A stretch of 64,000 nt of DNA, taken from the NCBI RefSeq assembly GCF_041381155.1, contig NC_091135.1:6315620-6379619 (forward strand). Direction: 5' to 3'. Positions 37,011-50,700 of the stretch are shown here, piece by piece; position 1 is the first letter of the stretch, and each line of letters begins with the position of its first letter. Made by a program: the position numbers and the translations under genes. The stretch is from Argopecten irradians. Lineage: Eukaryota; Mollusca; Bivalvia; Pectinida; Pectinidae. The notes beneath the pieces were generated by a model. It had not been told where the DNA came from and made no database searches. It saw nothing but the letters and a program-made list of their open reading frames with translations.

Positions 37011-40000
37011 TACGGGGTCACTTCTTTCACGGATATTTTAAGCATTTTCTTTCTTGTCTTTCGATAACCCGAACTTGCCAAAATCAATGAAATAAAATAT
37101 CCTACTTTGCCAGAGTTTAATGGAAATGTGATTGTTTGCCAGCTTTTGAAAAGGACTTACAGATATTAAGTATAATAGAAAGGGTCTTACTGAAAAAAGA
37201 ACACTACCCGGGATGATACGCAGACAAAAAGTGAAATAGTTTTGTATAATCACATAACGTCTCATTAGTTAATGAAGAATGTTATATGTGCAACCAAAGT
37301 TTCTTATTTTATTACTATGAAAGATATTTTTAAAACATGTAAAATAAAACCATATTCTATAATAATAAACGAATATATCTACTCTTGAATGAAATTCAGC
37401 AATTTTATGTAAACTTTATTTTATATTAAATTGCATCAAATACTTTGCTTATAACAAAAAAGGTCAGTTGAATATTGAAAAAGTGTGTATTGAAATACCT
37501 TTGGATATCATACGTCAAAGCCAAATAAAACGCAATACCATCACATCAATATAGTTTCAATTCAAGTCAAGTATTTATAAATGTTTTTTCCATTAATTAT
37601 ATTTTATTATATATATATATGAAGATTCTTTTGTAGGTCCCCGATATGTAAGTATATCAAATTTTCAAAGATGTTTTGAAAAGACAAAAATACATCAAAC
37701 AAATTTTGATCTTATCAAATCTAAGCCCATTTTGCTTTTCATGCCTAAAACAAAAACGAACAAAAAAATGTCGTCAAAGAAGTTTGTCTCTCTAATATAT
37801 ATTGATGTTAAACTATACTCTTTAGCTATAGACTAACCAAGCTTTGATACCTAGTTGAGATAGGCATTTGTGGTGAGTAGGACTGTTTGACATTCTCGGT
37901 ATTTAAAATCTATGGGTCAACATGATTAATCAAAAGGCTTTGAATTTAAGTTAAGTTGTCCAATAGCTCTGTCTGTGTATGATACTTTAATTCTTACAGG
38001 ATATTTAAGGAAAGGTCGCTGGATAGGTTTGTGACACTCAGTATTGGTAAACGAAGTCTGATCATGACGGGTGTCGAAATCCTGATTTATCTAATGCTGG
38101 GTTAAATTGATCGATATATATATATATCGGGGATACACAACTAATGATTCTACCCATACCAAGGTGTGTGGTATCATACCCCGCTATATCCCAGTGTATG
38201 GCTGATAGCTTTAAACCACCTACCAAATAATTAATAACATCCCCATGAATTTCCATCGCAAGATAAACCAATCAATTTCATAGAATATTTTACGTGGCGT
38301 ATCTTTGAAAATTCTTGATTGAAGTACAAGGAACAATTAAAACCTCGGATTTAGTTATGAATACACTTAATTCACAATAAAATTAGTTTGCATGTAACGC
38401 CATCATAAAAAAATCTTTAACCATTTTAACATTATGAAACCATTTTAATTTTATCAAACATTTTAACATTATCAAAACATCATCAACAAATATAAGTAAC
38501 GCTACAAGGAAAATTTGAACAAAATACAAAGTAAAGAGACTTTGAATAATAGACATAATTATAGGTCTATTTAAAAGTTACAAAACTTAAACGGCGGTGT
38601 AAGAAATTATTATTATTATTTCGAGTAAGACATTTTAGATACACTAAGTCAAAACCAGGTATAAATAAATAAGCGTGCAAGGTTATTTTGATTCTTGTTT
38701 AATCATATGTAATAGTGGAATTAGTAAAACCAACCACTCGTTATTATTATAAGACACCTCTCTATTCTGTTTCAACATGATAATAACTTGGCCTCTCAAA
38801 GTATTAACTATACACTACAAACACGCGTGTTGAAATTCATAACCATCCACAGTACCATTACGGCGGATATATGTTTATCAAAGCAGTAGTTGATAACCAT
38901 TACAGGGGTTTAACACTCGGTTTCAATACAAGGTAATATCCATTGAGTTTTACCATCTGACGAGACCAAACTTGGCCTAGAAATACACTGATAGATTATC
39001 AAACCAAATAAAACCAGTCAGAATCTGAGATATCATTTTTTATGATTCTTTATATAATTACAAAAATTATTAAATTTCCATCAATATTCTCTTCAAACAT
39101 TTAAGAATTATTTATCTGGGGGAAAAATTATATACATTTAGAAGAATACATGTATTACCATTTCCAGGTATGTTTTGATTCCCTTAAAAGTTTCTAAAAA
39201 CGTTAACTTGGGTTTGCTTGAGGAACTTTTGTAAATAATAAATACCACGGCCAGATTACTTTTGGGTCAAATAAAAAAGGTTACATTAATTATTTCGTGT
39301 ACGTTTAACACTCAGATTTATTTTAAAATACTCACCAAGGAAACGCCTAGTCGTTAACTTCAAAAAAAATTTCATGTAATGCATCGGACGTTAAGCAAGT
39401 CTTCGAAAGAGCACGTAATGGTTGGCGACATATTATCGCGAAGAGAACATCATTATCGTTGACTTTTGCTTTGCAGACCTTTTGAATAATAATAATCCAT
39501 GGCAGATATTTAAGCCAAATAAAGTAAAATCTATTCCGTGACTTACTTACAACACTCTAAATTGCCGTCTCCCTTTTATAAGATACGATTAAAGTCAAGA
39601 AAACCGTAGATGCAATGTGCATCAGACTTTAGCAGTCTTCGTAAGGTTACCGTACATTACATGACAAATTCGCGACATTTCGAGTTCATTTCTCTACATT
39701 TAGTTGCTCGTACACTCAACATAGATTCTATATCTATCATTATATGTTGTATGTTTATGTTTGATTAAATTGTGGTTATACTTTTTCCACTTTCAATTCT
39801 ACGCTTAGTATTGATACAACACAAGGCACAAACTACCAGTGTACGTTTTTACTTTTACTGCGCAATGATATCACCAGAAATAGTTTTGTACAATTGCAAA
39901 GCAATATTAAAAAACTCTATAACCGTAATTAAGAACTTTTCTTTGGGCAATTATAGTCCTAACATTTCATATAACATTAATCGAATCATTAGCATGAATT

Positions 40001-40514
40001 ACGTAAAAATTGAAATTGACATACACAATCCAAAATCAACCGAATGTCTGCTGCGGAGGAAGACATTCAAATTGGGCAGTGTTCGTGATTTTTGGGGGAC
40101 GCATTTACATGTCCGCTCGTAGGGATAAATTAAATCTTAGAGTCCCAACTGACACTACTTTAATTCATTTACCGTTTATTTTAGGGGGCGCACATACGTA
40201 TGTTATAAAATTTAATGTTTGGGTTGGTTTTGAATTCTAAGGTTCGATTTTACTCTCATACTATCAAGTATAAATTATAAATATAATTCTCTAAAATGAA
40301 CAGAAATACAACAATTTAAATTTTTCATCGCGGTGTGGTTTTATTGTTTTCATGTGCACCAAGGCTTGTCGAGCATACCTAAGAATGCCGTTTCAACAGC
40401 ATCAAAAGCAATAAAGTACTATTAATATTTATATACCACTAATTCTCTCTTTTTCAAAATCTCCCACACACCTTTAACAAAAGGAATCTACAGAAGTGTA
40501 AAACATCCACTTAC

Positions 40515-40690
40515 CATTGTCGTAAGTTGAGCACTTTTTGGGTCGTAGTTAAGGCGTTTCTGTAGCTGGGTCATGAGTCCATCTGTCTCTGAGAAGTTGC
40601 GCCTTTCCATTCTCAATGGCTCCAAGCCACTAAATATCTTGTCTCTGTTAAAGCTAAGTTGCCTTTTCCCATCTCAAAATGGTATCATAT
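40515..40690 (-). pseudogene. scrambled calpain-7 exon (catalytic Asn region)
   Basis: Pieces match the calpain-7 segment that follows the catalytic His. WSH (in a broken LKNPWSHLRW context), then in another frame NFSETD and QLQKRLNYDPKSAQ, are followed by a proper donor (ACAATG|GTAAGT). The KNPW motif with the catalytic Asn is not readable, and part of the exon (GATGGGAAAAGGCAACTTAG) looks like a damaged tandem copy of AATGGAAAGGCGCAACTTC further on. Several indels are needed to follow the family sequence, so this exon is not functional as it stands. Confidence 0.65.
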
Positions 40691-41052
40691 ATATTAACAT
40701 GAGAAAGAAAACAAGTAGCTGTAAAGGATTCTTTATACTCATAAATATGCCTCTTGATCTTTTCACACATACAAGTTAATATGTCATGATAAAAACAAGC
40801 TTCTCAAGCACATTCCAATAATGATCGCAATAATTATGTGTGTATCATAAGTCGAAATATTGCAAAATGAATGAGAAAATTTATGCGACAGTAGGCTGTA
40901 CATCAAAAAGGGGGGGGAAATAGCATATAGGGTCATGACTTTGCCTGTAAAGTCAGAGATGCCCTTTCGATTATATATGAGGGACCCCGACAATAAAGTT
41001 AACCAGGACATGATATGGGAGGGACATAAGGGTATATCAAACATACTAACTA

Positions 41053-41278
41053 CCGTTATTCGACCCAATAAGCGCACCCAGGGGCGCCTATAAAAAAATT
41101 GATAATTATGAAAAGGTGCTAATAAGTCGAAAATTATTGCAATATCTATTATCTCCGTTAGAAAAATTATGTAATTTTGGTACTTATTTATGCATGAGCA
41201 ATGAAATTGAGGCGGACTCAAAAAGGGGGAGGGGCGCTTATAGGGACATGGGCGCTTAGGTTATTGGGTCGAATACGG
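41053..41278. mobile_element. MITE with CCGTATTCGACCC ends
   Basis: CCGTTATTCGACCCAATAAG at the left is mirrored by TTATTGGGTCGAATACGG at the right. The ends continue with GCGC plus a GGGGCG block on each side, and the total is about 226 bp. No coding frame. It is inserted between the last intact calpain-7 exon and the scrambled one. Confidence 0.85.
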
Positions 41279-41390
41279 ATCTTATGAATTTTAAAGTTAC
41301 CTACTCATTTATTGAAGGGATTATACCAATAACAGAAAACACTATTTCCCAAGTGTTTTCCCGAACGGCTTACCTCAAGGGTTTGACCAG

Positions 41391-41545
41391 TCAAACATAC
41401 TTCATGAGCGTATAGGAGATATTCCCTGTAAGAGAGCCATTCGCGAACAGTTCCCATGTCTTGATCACTATTTGATTTTCCCTGATTTCTTTACCAAGGG
41501 TTGATACTAATAAGTCGAGAGGAACTAAATGTCTGTTACTAATTC
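41391..41545 (-). other. unassigned exon-like frame
   Basis: On the minus strand an acceptor-like TTGAATTAG is followed by about 47 codons of good protein-like sequence (start HLVPLDLLVSTLGKE, later KTWELFANGSLTGN) ending in TGA at 41391-41393. It does not match calpain-7 and no family was recognised. It could be a fragment of a gene carried in by transposition, or the last exon of a nested gene. Confidence 0.3.
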
Positions 41546-41788
41546 AAGAACTACAACATACATTATCACAGAAACCTTATTTTGAAAAATCAACCAATTG
41601 ATGATACGGGTCAGCAATTATGCATGCCAAAGGCGTTAGATTCACTCTGCATGTATTGATGTACGTCATGTTACTGTATAAGTGAGTATTTTGTACCAGT
41701 AAAATAAACCCATGAGCGGTACTAGAAAAAGACGTTGGTATTCCTTAGTAAACCAATTGGGAAAAAGATACAATTTTAAAGTACACAC

Positions 41789-44700
41789 CATTTCTTCACG
41801 AATGTCTAACATAGCGTAAGCATGGTTTGGTACAAGTCCGGCCCGATCTGCTGCCTCCTCTGACAGTTCCCCTGTTGCCACGGTGATGAGGCAGTGACCT
41901 TTGTGGAAACGGTCAAGTATCCGTCTGAACTCTCGATCAGCATCAAACTCCTTAGACTTTTTACGTAGTGCTACCCTCTCTGGGATCCAGCCAGTCAGGG
42001 CATGTAGATCTATACTCTATAAGTTATCATAAAGTAAGTACTTTCATAAGAGAACCCATACCGTATGTTCATCCATGAAATATTCATATTATTTTTTTGC
42101 TGATTTACATTAACTGTGTCATATCATTCTCATCAAGATAGTCCTGAGCAATACTCAATTCTACTGATGGAAAATATTACAAGGTCAAAACTACAAGATA
42201 ACTGATAATATACTACACCAGTCTGATTCAGTCACCAGGGCTATTCCTAGATAAATTGGGAAAAGGCCCCAGAGCGAATTTTGGAAAAAATTCTCGGCAT
42301 ATCAACATAAGATTCATTAACTCCATGTTCAGTAGGAAAAAATACTAAACTTATCATTTATCTTTAACATGTAATATAAACTGCATAATGTTACAAAAAA
42401 CCCATTTTTAAATATCAAAGTATTTTGTCCTAAATAAAAAAAACCATGAAATTGGGAATATTCTAGCCTAAACCTCATTGGGATTGGGGCTGTAAATTGG
42501 CGCCCGACAGACCCTAGAAAAAGCGTTGGTCACATGACTTCGGGTTAAACCCAGCAAAGTCATGTGACTGACTCCCACTCCAGATTAGTCTGTACCTCCC
42601 ATCTGACCACTGCAGATAAGGACGGAGAAGGCAAGTGGCTACCAAAAGCTACCTGTGAGTAGATTTGTTGTCAAGAGACATTGTTTAAGTTTCATCTTTC
42701 ACATACAATAGACTTACAGAATTAGATCCGGGGAAGTCATAGCCTCCCATCACCTTCATATAGGCTTTCTCCAGAAGTGACACCCACAGTTCATTTCTGT
42801 TGTTGGAGAAGGAACACAGGAGCTGGCCATCCCGTCCCATCGGCAGAAAGTCATCAATTACAACCTGGCGAGAAAAAGACTTAAGTAAATTTAAACACAG
42901 GAGCTGGCTGTCGCCTCCCCATCGGTAGGAAGTCATAAATTACAGCCTGGCGAGAAAAAGACTTAAGTAAATTTAAACACAGGAGCTGGCTGTCGCGTCC
43001 CATCGTAGGAAGTCATAAATTACAACCTGACGGGGCAGATATCAAATTTAAGTAAAGATAAAATCGTCAATTATTACTCTGAAGGGATAAAGACATAACA
43101 TTAATTTCTGATATTCACATTGAATAAAAATGACCCATCTATGCAGATATGATTTACTTTCTTGGTGTCTGTAGGTGTAATGGAGATATTAACTGAATGT
43201 GGTAGACCTTGGTTATCATATGTGTTGACAAACTATCATAATTACTGGTAACTGACCTTTCTTTGAACCCCGTTGATGTGAAGTTTGATCATGTACTTTC
43301 CACATGGGTTATAGACAGGCTGTCCCTGTCTGTTCTGAGGGTAGATTATGCTGCAAAAATAATTTTAAAAAATCAAAACTAAGAAAATACCCTAACTCAT
43401 TTATCTTTTATCAAAAAGCAACATGATAAAACAGGACATGGACAGTATGTGAGCAGGTAACACCATATGTTCAAAATCTAAAGGCAGATACCTCATCCAT
43501 ATTATTCACTAAAATCTATATCTCCAAAAAAGTTCTATAATAACATAATTTGACAAAAAGTGATTACATAAAATTTCAGATGAACGTTATTCAAATAACC
43601 TATCGACAAAGAAAATCTTCAGATAGTTACCCAACCCGCATCCGTGTATATATTAAGTAAAAAAATATTTAAACACACCTGCGCGTACAACTTCAGGACA
43701 CGAAAGGATAAATTCTTCCGTGTTAGCTATATGTTGCTCATCGAATAATAATTAATGTCAACATTAATTGGGAAACCGACGATGATGGTACATTATTATA
43801 ATTCTTTGGAAAATTCTTCCAAGTATTTAACTTGAATCCTTTTTGAAGATTAATAACATGAACTAATATATCATGTAGCCATTTTGATTCAAATCATATT
43901 GACTTTAATTAATATATTAAGCAATGAATAATTTTATTTATTATGCATAACATCAAATTGTTAATAAGTCCAAGTAAAATGGAAATGATGTCCACAACCT
44001 TTGATGCATGTGACCCCATGATCTTACCTTTGGTCAGTCAAAACTTTGGTGAGTTGACTTCTTGACTTATTTTTAATTACACTCACCTGATTTGAAACAA
44101 CTCTGCTTCATTATAAATGTTGTAGCAAAATGTTCATGAGAAAATAATTTTTTTATGCAAATTTGACCTTGACCTTTGACTTAGGAACCATTGGCCATGA
44201 CCTTACCATTTGGACTAGTCAAACTCCTTGTTTAATTCTGAACAACTTTGCATCATAAGGTTATAACAAAATGTTTATTCAGTTAATGTTCAGCAAACAA
44301 CATTGTGATCAACTTTTTTAATGTTAAAATAAGAGATGGCCGATCGAGAGTGTTTTTAATTTAATTTCAGCCTGAAAAATTACCAAGGCAGATCTTAGGA
44401 TGGATGGGGAATCACATCACAGGTAAAATATGATCTAAAATATCCACTCCCCTTCCATCATTAGATTTGTGCAAAAGAAAAAAAAGCGTAATCTAGAAAA
44501 GGACGGACGGACAACCGGACAGACGGTCAAACGGACAACCTGATTACTATAGGGCATTCCAGCATGGTTCTCGATGCGGGGCCCTAATTAAAGTAGTATT
44601 ACTCTATGAGCAAGGAACAGTGATCGGCATACAAGATGTTCGACCACAATGTGTAATGGCGGACAGCGAGCGAGTTTGAACATTTCACACGCATTTCACT

Positions 44701-47700
44701 ACATGGGCTTTTCTTGCATATCACAGTAAAACCGACTGATTTAATTTCCATTAGAGGTGGTGCTAAATGGGTTATTCCGAATATGTACAAATTCTAATGT
44801 TCTCTTAGACTGAGAATTGTCCCTTTAACTAAAATCATATCTCCAAATGTTCTATTTTAAAAGTGATTACATAAAATTCCAGATAATAACCTAGCCATAA
44901 TTACCTTGTGATCAATTTCTTTTTGAAGCGACGTTCATACTGAGCGCTAATAGCCAATGAGGCTACAAAACTGCAGTCAGATACCACAGTCTGAAACACG
45001 AGTTCATATAAACATTAACTTTATATATTCAATATCAAACCTTTGAGTTACTAGTGTAATAACAAAACGTTATACAATTGTCATAAAAACATTAAATCAG
45101 TAAAATCGACAAAAAGTTCTTCAGAGTTCTTCATCATTTCCCTTTTAGTTAATACAACAGTCAAACCTGCCTATGCCTCACCCGGTATATTAATCACCCT
45201 GTCTAATTGCGTCACATTGATATATATACACATGTACTATGATATTTAAAATAATAAATACGGTTCTACAGTATGTACTTTTCTCATACTTGTATATAAT
45301 TAACAAATAAATTTTGCTTGTTTCTGACATAATCAAAACTATCTTCTCTCCCTTATTCTGCCCAGTACTTTCTTAATCCATTTCTTGGTAGGCTACCTTA
45401 TTAGGACACTAATATATTACATAACCATACATATTTATTTCACATGCTTGTATTATTTTTTGGATCGTAACATATCTAACATTTAATTTCCGAATCCCCT
45501 GCTTCAAACATTCATTGTCCATTTTTCGATCAAGTAAACAAATATGAATTTGCCTGTTCATAGTATGCGTTACTTAAATTCGCAAAATGCCATCTCCACC
45601 TAGCCATAACCTACATACCATTATTGTGACAGTGGGGCATGACTTATCAAATAAGTGGAAATAGCGATCGTACTCACCTGTTTTATGCTGAAACAAGAGA
45701 CAAGCTAGAATCAGTTTTCGGTCATCGCTGATAGTCTGGGCATGGCCGAACCCATCCTGATAAATTTTTCTTCTGTTTTGGAGAAAGACTCAGTTTTTCC
45801 ATGTCTGTCTCTACAATATGATGTCATCACAACCAAATTTAAGATATGTCCACTCCATTAAACACAATACAATGTATTCATGATATTAATGCAGGTTCAG
45901 TCAATTAAACCACATGAGCTCAAAGAGTAAGAGAAACTATAGTAAGACACATCCTCAATATTTCAGGGGTTACTATCACTGTTGTTATATCCACCTATGG
46001 ACTATCTCAGAGTAAACTGAAGGCAGTTCAAGAGAAAAATACTGAACGATCACAAGCCTACAGGATAAAATGTCAGTGATAGTAACCCATGGAGTATCGA
46101 GGATGAGAATGACATGGAGTGATTTGGGTATTATAAGACTAGTTGAATAATGAATATATAATAAAAAGTTTGATTGGGACCAACAACACAACTTAAAATT
46201 TTATCAACACTAATTCATCATCATGAATATGAGATTCAATTGCATGTGTTACACCTATAACGAGGCATGCATGATATTAACACATAATTTTGTCAACAAT
46301 GCTGTAAAAATGTGAAATATTCAAACAACAGATAGGTAAATAAGTAGGTTGCTAAGTTACTTACTCAAAAGGCATGGGGTAGGCAAATTTTTCCTTCATG
46401 TCCACACTCATAAAAGGCACATATTCTCGACCATTTGATAAACGATGTTTTTTCTAATGGCAAAAAAAAGGGATTTGACATAATATTCGTTTGAAAAAAA
46501 CAGAAATTACTGCAAAGTGAAACAACATTTGGTATTGTTTTTCATTTTTTAGAAATATGTTTAGTTTTTGCAAAAATTCAAATGGCTTCCATCGCAAAAA
46601 TATATATAGCTGCAATATTGTAGCTCTAAAGACTTTAAGACAGTAAATGATGTCGTCTTTAGAGCTACAATTGGTGGTCTATTTACTGCTAATCGGAGCA
46701 AAAGTAATGAATTATGCCAAACCATTTATAAAACGTTTATTTGCATTTCATCTTACTTGTTCGATATCGCTTACTTACTAGGCAATAAAACTGAACCACA
46801 TGATTATCAAAGTGCCACCCGAGGCATTAATTTTTTACGTAATACATATGAAGGGGGGGGGAATTTTTTTCTTTTTTCTGAAAAGGGTGATTTTTACGGC
46901 AAGTCCAGAAATTGTGAATATGACGTCATGTGAGGGGGCGGGGGGGAGCGGTGGTCTGGAGGGGGAGGGGGGAAAGGGCGGGGGGTAATTGGGGGGGGGA
47001 GGGGGGGGGGGCGGGAGGTCGGAAGAGAGAGGGGGGGGAAGGAGGGGGGCGGGCGGGGAATGGGCCGGAGGTAGGCGGGGGGGGGAGGGGTTTAACAGGA
47101 GTGACCGAGATGGGGGAGGAGAGGGTGGGTGCGGGGTCGGGGGGGGGGGAGGGGAGGTCGCAAGGTAAGCGGGGGGGGGAGGGGGGCGAGGGTAGCGAAT
47201 GGTTACGGTAGATATTTAGAATGGTTGTTATTGTTTGTTTTGGGACAAACAATAATATGTAAATGCATGTATACAAATTAAATAATTGGAAACCTACAAA
47301 AAAAGTATAGAAAACTGTGCCCGAGTGATTTTCGGAGGCAGCGCTCCACTACGACACATAGGGACAATTCGTACCCGGTCCGAAGTGGTATAGTAGGCCG
47401 GGTACGTTATATTTCCTGATTCTAAAAATAATATTGTGTTATCTGAAGACACAAATGATTTCAAGATAAAATTCTATCTCTATCAAAATTCAAGAAATCG
47501 TGATAATTTACACTGACCTAATTGTGGCGATCTCCTCCTTTGTATAACCTGAAGGACCAATATTTACAAGACCTGTCGCTGGCAGACCCTGTGGCCGCAC
47601 ATTCTGACGAGGAGCTTGTGGTGTGCCCTTTTCGTCTTCATCATCAAGAAATGCTCCAAATCCCAAAGGGGGCATAACTCTACTCTCATTCTGTGGTGTA

Positions 47701-50700
47701 GTTACTGGTTTTGGACTCCTGGAAGGACCCTCTTCCTTTTTCTTTAATTCTTCAGCTCTTTAATAAAGCAATTAACATGCAACTACATATATCCAGCAAG
47801 TCTTCCTTATGCAAAAAATTAAAGTTATCAGTATCAATATCTACATTTATAGATAATAGTTGACTTATCAAATGATAGCAAATTAATGATAGTTATTTAA
47901 TTACTTATTTAAAAGTAAAATTTGATGTATTTTCTGCATAACATATTTCTCAAAATTTATTCGAAAATGAGTCTTTCAGAATCAAGGAAAAAAAGTTTCA
48001 ACAATGACAATGACAATTTAAGGCAAATTAAGATACAATAAAACCCCATAGTATCACCAGCTTCTGTTTCCATAGATTTTGGTGATATACCGACTATGGC
48101 GGTATATCGGATTTGTCGTTGAAATCTTAATTAAGTCTAAATATAGGTAGTCCTTCGGTGCCGTACTGAAACAGACTTTCTAGTTAGTTTGTGTACTGTA
48201 CAGCCACTTCGTATTTTGTAATATGAATAGTGCTAAAATCAAAGTAAATTTTGATAGTGTGTGTAGCTGATTACCTGTCAGTCGGCAGTCGAGCATCTTA
48301 CAAAAACATGTGTCCCTATTAACAGAATTTGGCGATATTATCGAGGTCAATATAGTGTTACTTTAATCGTTTGCTCCACGAATGTGATGGCGGATGGTGG
48401 TAGGTGGGTTTGGCGGTATTACAGGTGTATTTGTATGGAGGAAATCCGCCGTGAATAAATTCATGATGATAAGCGGGTTTGGCGGTAAAACGGGTGGCGA
48501 TATAACAGGGTTTTACTGTAATTAAATTCAGATTTTCATTTCCATAGCACATGTAGTTACCTATATAATACTGTATTTAAATGTAATTAAATAGTCGCTT
48601 GCATTTCATTAAGAGTCATAATAAAATGTAATATATATGGTTTTAGTATAGGCAATTTAATGGTTTCATTACATGCAGAACATTTTAGGAAACATCTTAC
48701 AATGATAAATTTAAATTTGGTTTAAACTACAGTATAACTAACTCTAAGCAGTAATAAATAAAAAAAAAAAGTTTATTTGATGTACCTCTCTAGTGCTTTA
48801 GTAGCCAAGACTGTAACTTTATCCACCAATGTCTTGTCTTTTCTTTCCATTGCTGCCTTTCTCTATCAATGAGACACCATGTATTTTTCATTTGTTTAAA
48901 CAAAACTATTTCAAAATTATTTACATATCTATCTTTAACTTTTATAAAATTATTTCCATATTATTCTATACTTTATTTGCTATTTTTCAATTGTTTCCAT
49001 ATTAATCAATGATTTATATAATTTTACTAATGTTTCAACAATCACAAACTCATATTCAATAATATTCAAATAACAGATGGAAGTATTACTTAATTAAATC
49101 TCAATCTACTGTATTTGTACATATTCATCTTTGAATAATAATAACACAAAAAATAATTATGCAAACAGATCAGAGACTTACAATGTTGAGAAAGAGGTCA
49201 CAGGATTCTGTATAGAGTTCTCTTGCATCTGTCTCATTGCCTGCCTCATCTTCGTCAAACGCTTGTTGAAGAAGAAAGGTTGCTCGTTCCAGATCCATCT
49301 TCAGAATTAGATAAAGAAAAAACCAAGAATTTATTACACAGAATTTATACACATGGTATTGGAGTATACAAAGTCACAGAGTGATAATAACATCTCGCTA
49401 TTTTATTTACATATTTGCATACAACATATAATCGTACACATTAAGGTTTAGTAAATACCATACCCAGTAATCCGATTATCTCCCTTTCATACAAACATTC
49501 AAACCCTCCAGACTTCAAATCAATGGGAACATAGTAAAACATCTATAAAATGATTTAAATCTAGTTCTTCAAGTTAACAACTGCACTTAAATATATACCT
49601 AAAGGTTAAAAGTTTAGTCCAGATAAAAAACAGCTTATTAAATTAAACAACTGAACATGGAAGTATTTGATTTTATAAACAGTTCAGCTACCATATGGTA
49701 TATGTGTTGTTTCACAATATACCTGGTACATATATTAGGTGTTTACATAAGTTCACTGAAAATAAATAAAACAACATGTCAGCATTTGGCAATTGAGGAC
49801 TGCTGGATTTCTACACCTCCATACCTGATCATGAATATATACTGACAATTTCTGTTCATGTCAACTCGATCAATCCAATACTTAATTAATTGGTAATGTA
49901 ATGTCTAAATCTAGAAAATTGTAAATTTCTTAAATATTAAAAATACCAACCTTTTCTTGAGACTTTTGACTCTGATTTGTTGGTGCTGCCTGGAGATCTA
50001 TAAAAAAAAGTTGAATAAAAAAACTAATAATTCAATTTTGTGTGAAACAACTACATTGTATTTGAATTCTAGAACTATTCAACAATTGGAATAAATTTAA
50101 ATAAATAAGTGTAGCATAAGACAGAAAAACAATGAAAATATTTTGTGTATTGTTTTGTTTATTATCCGAACTTTATTAAAATGCATGTACAATATAAATG
50201 CAAATAAAATCAAATGCAAAATAAAGATGAAATGTTTTTTGTGACATTACTTGATCTCAGAGCCTCGGCCCTGAGGATGTATTCGTTGGCACGGGTGATG
50301 ATTCCTGACATTGTAGAACCTGCCAAAGCTGCTGAGAGGAGGGCCTGGGCTGCTTCCTAGAACAACACATCATAAATGTATAAAGTTCATTTAATTTTTT
50401 TACTTTGGAAAATATATAATCATATACATATGTTAGGTCTATAAAATTGTTAAATAACAAACAATCTGCAATTTTTTTTTAATTTTAATTCTGGCATTAT
50501 TAACAATCAGATATCATATTAATTAACATCCTTATTTCACAATTGTTTTGCCATTTCTATATAGCTATTTATCACAAATTACTATTTTTGTTGCATTAAC
50601 ATACATATTTTGTAAATGAACATATATCAATGTTAAAATATATGATAATTGACTTTTTAAAATTACATTATAGTAGAACATTGCTGTGTCATATTTTCCC

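Larger units (their letters stand above)
31716..40514. other. long gene-poor region
   Basis: No coding exon was accepted on either strand. The first part (31716-32460) may be LINE 3' untranslated sequence. Inside lie a partial MITE A, a C/A tract and a GC-richer island at 36811-37010, listed separately. The missing calpain-7 3' exons were looked for here on the minus strand and none was seen. Confidence 0.5.

Noticed and set aside
38062-38271. 69-residue minus-strand frame
   Set aside because: Mixed composition but no recognisable motif, no splice sites in phase and no neighbouring exons.
31716-40514. Missing calpain-7 C-terminal exons
   Set aside because: Looked for on the minus strand by expected motifs such as NGIFWISW; no stretch with supporting residues and splice sites was found.
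46926-47276. Long Pro-rich (minus) and Gly-rich (plus) open frames
   Set aside because: They come from the G-rich low-complexity tract. No domain, splice context or codon signal; composition alone explains them.
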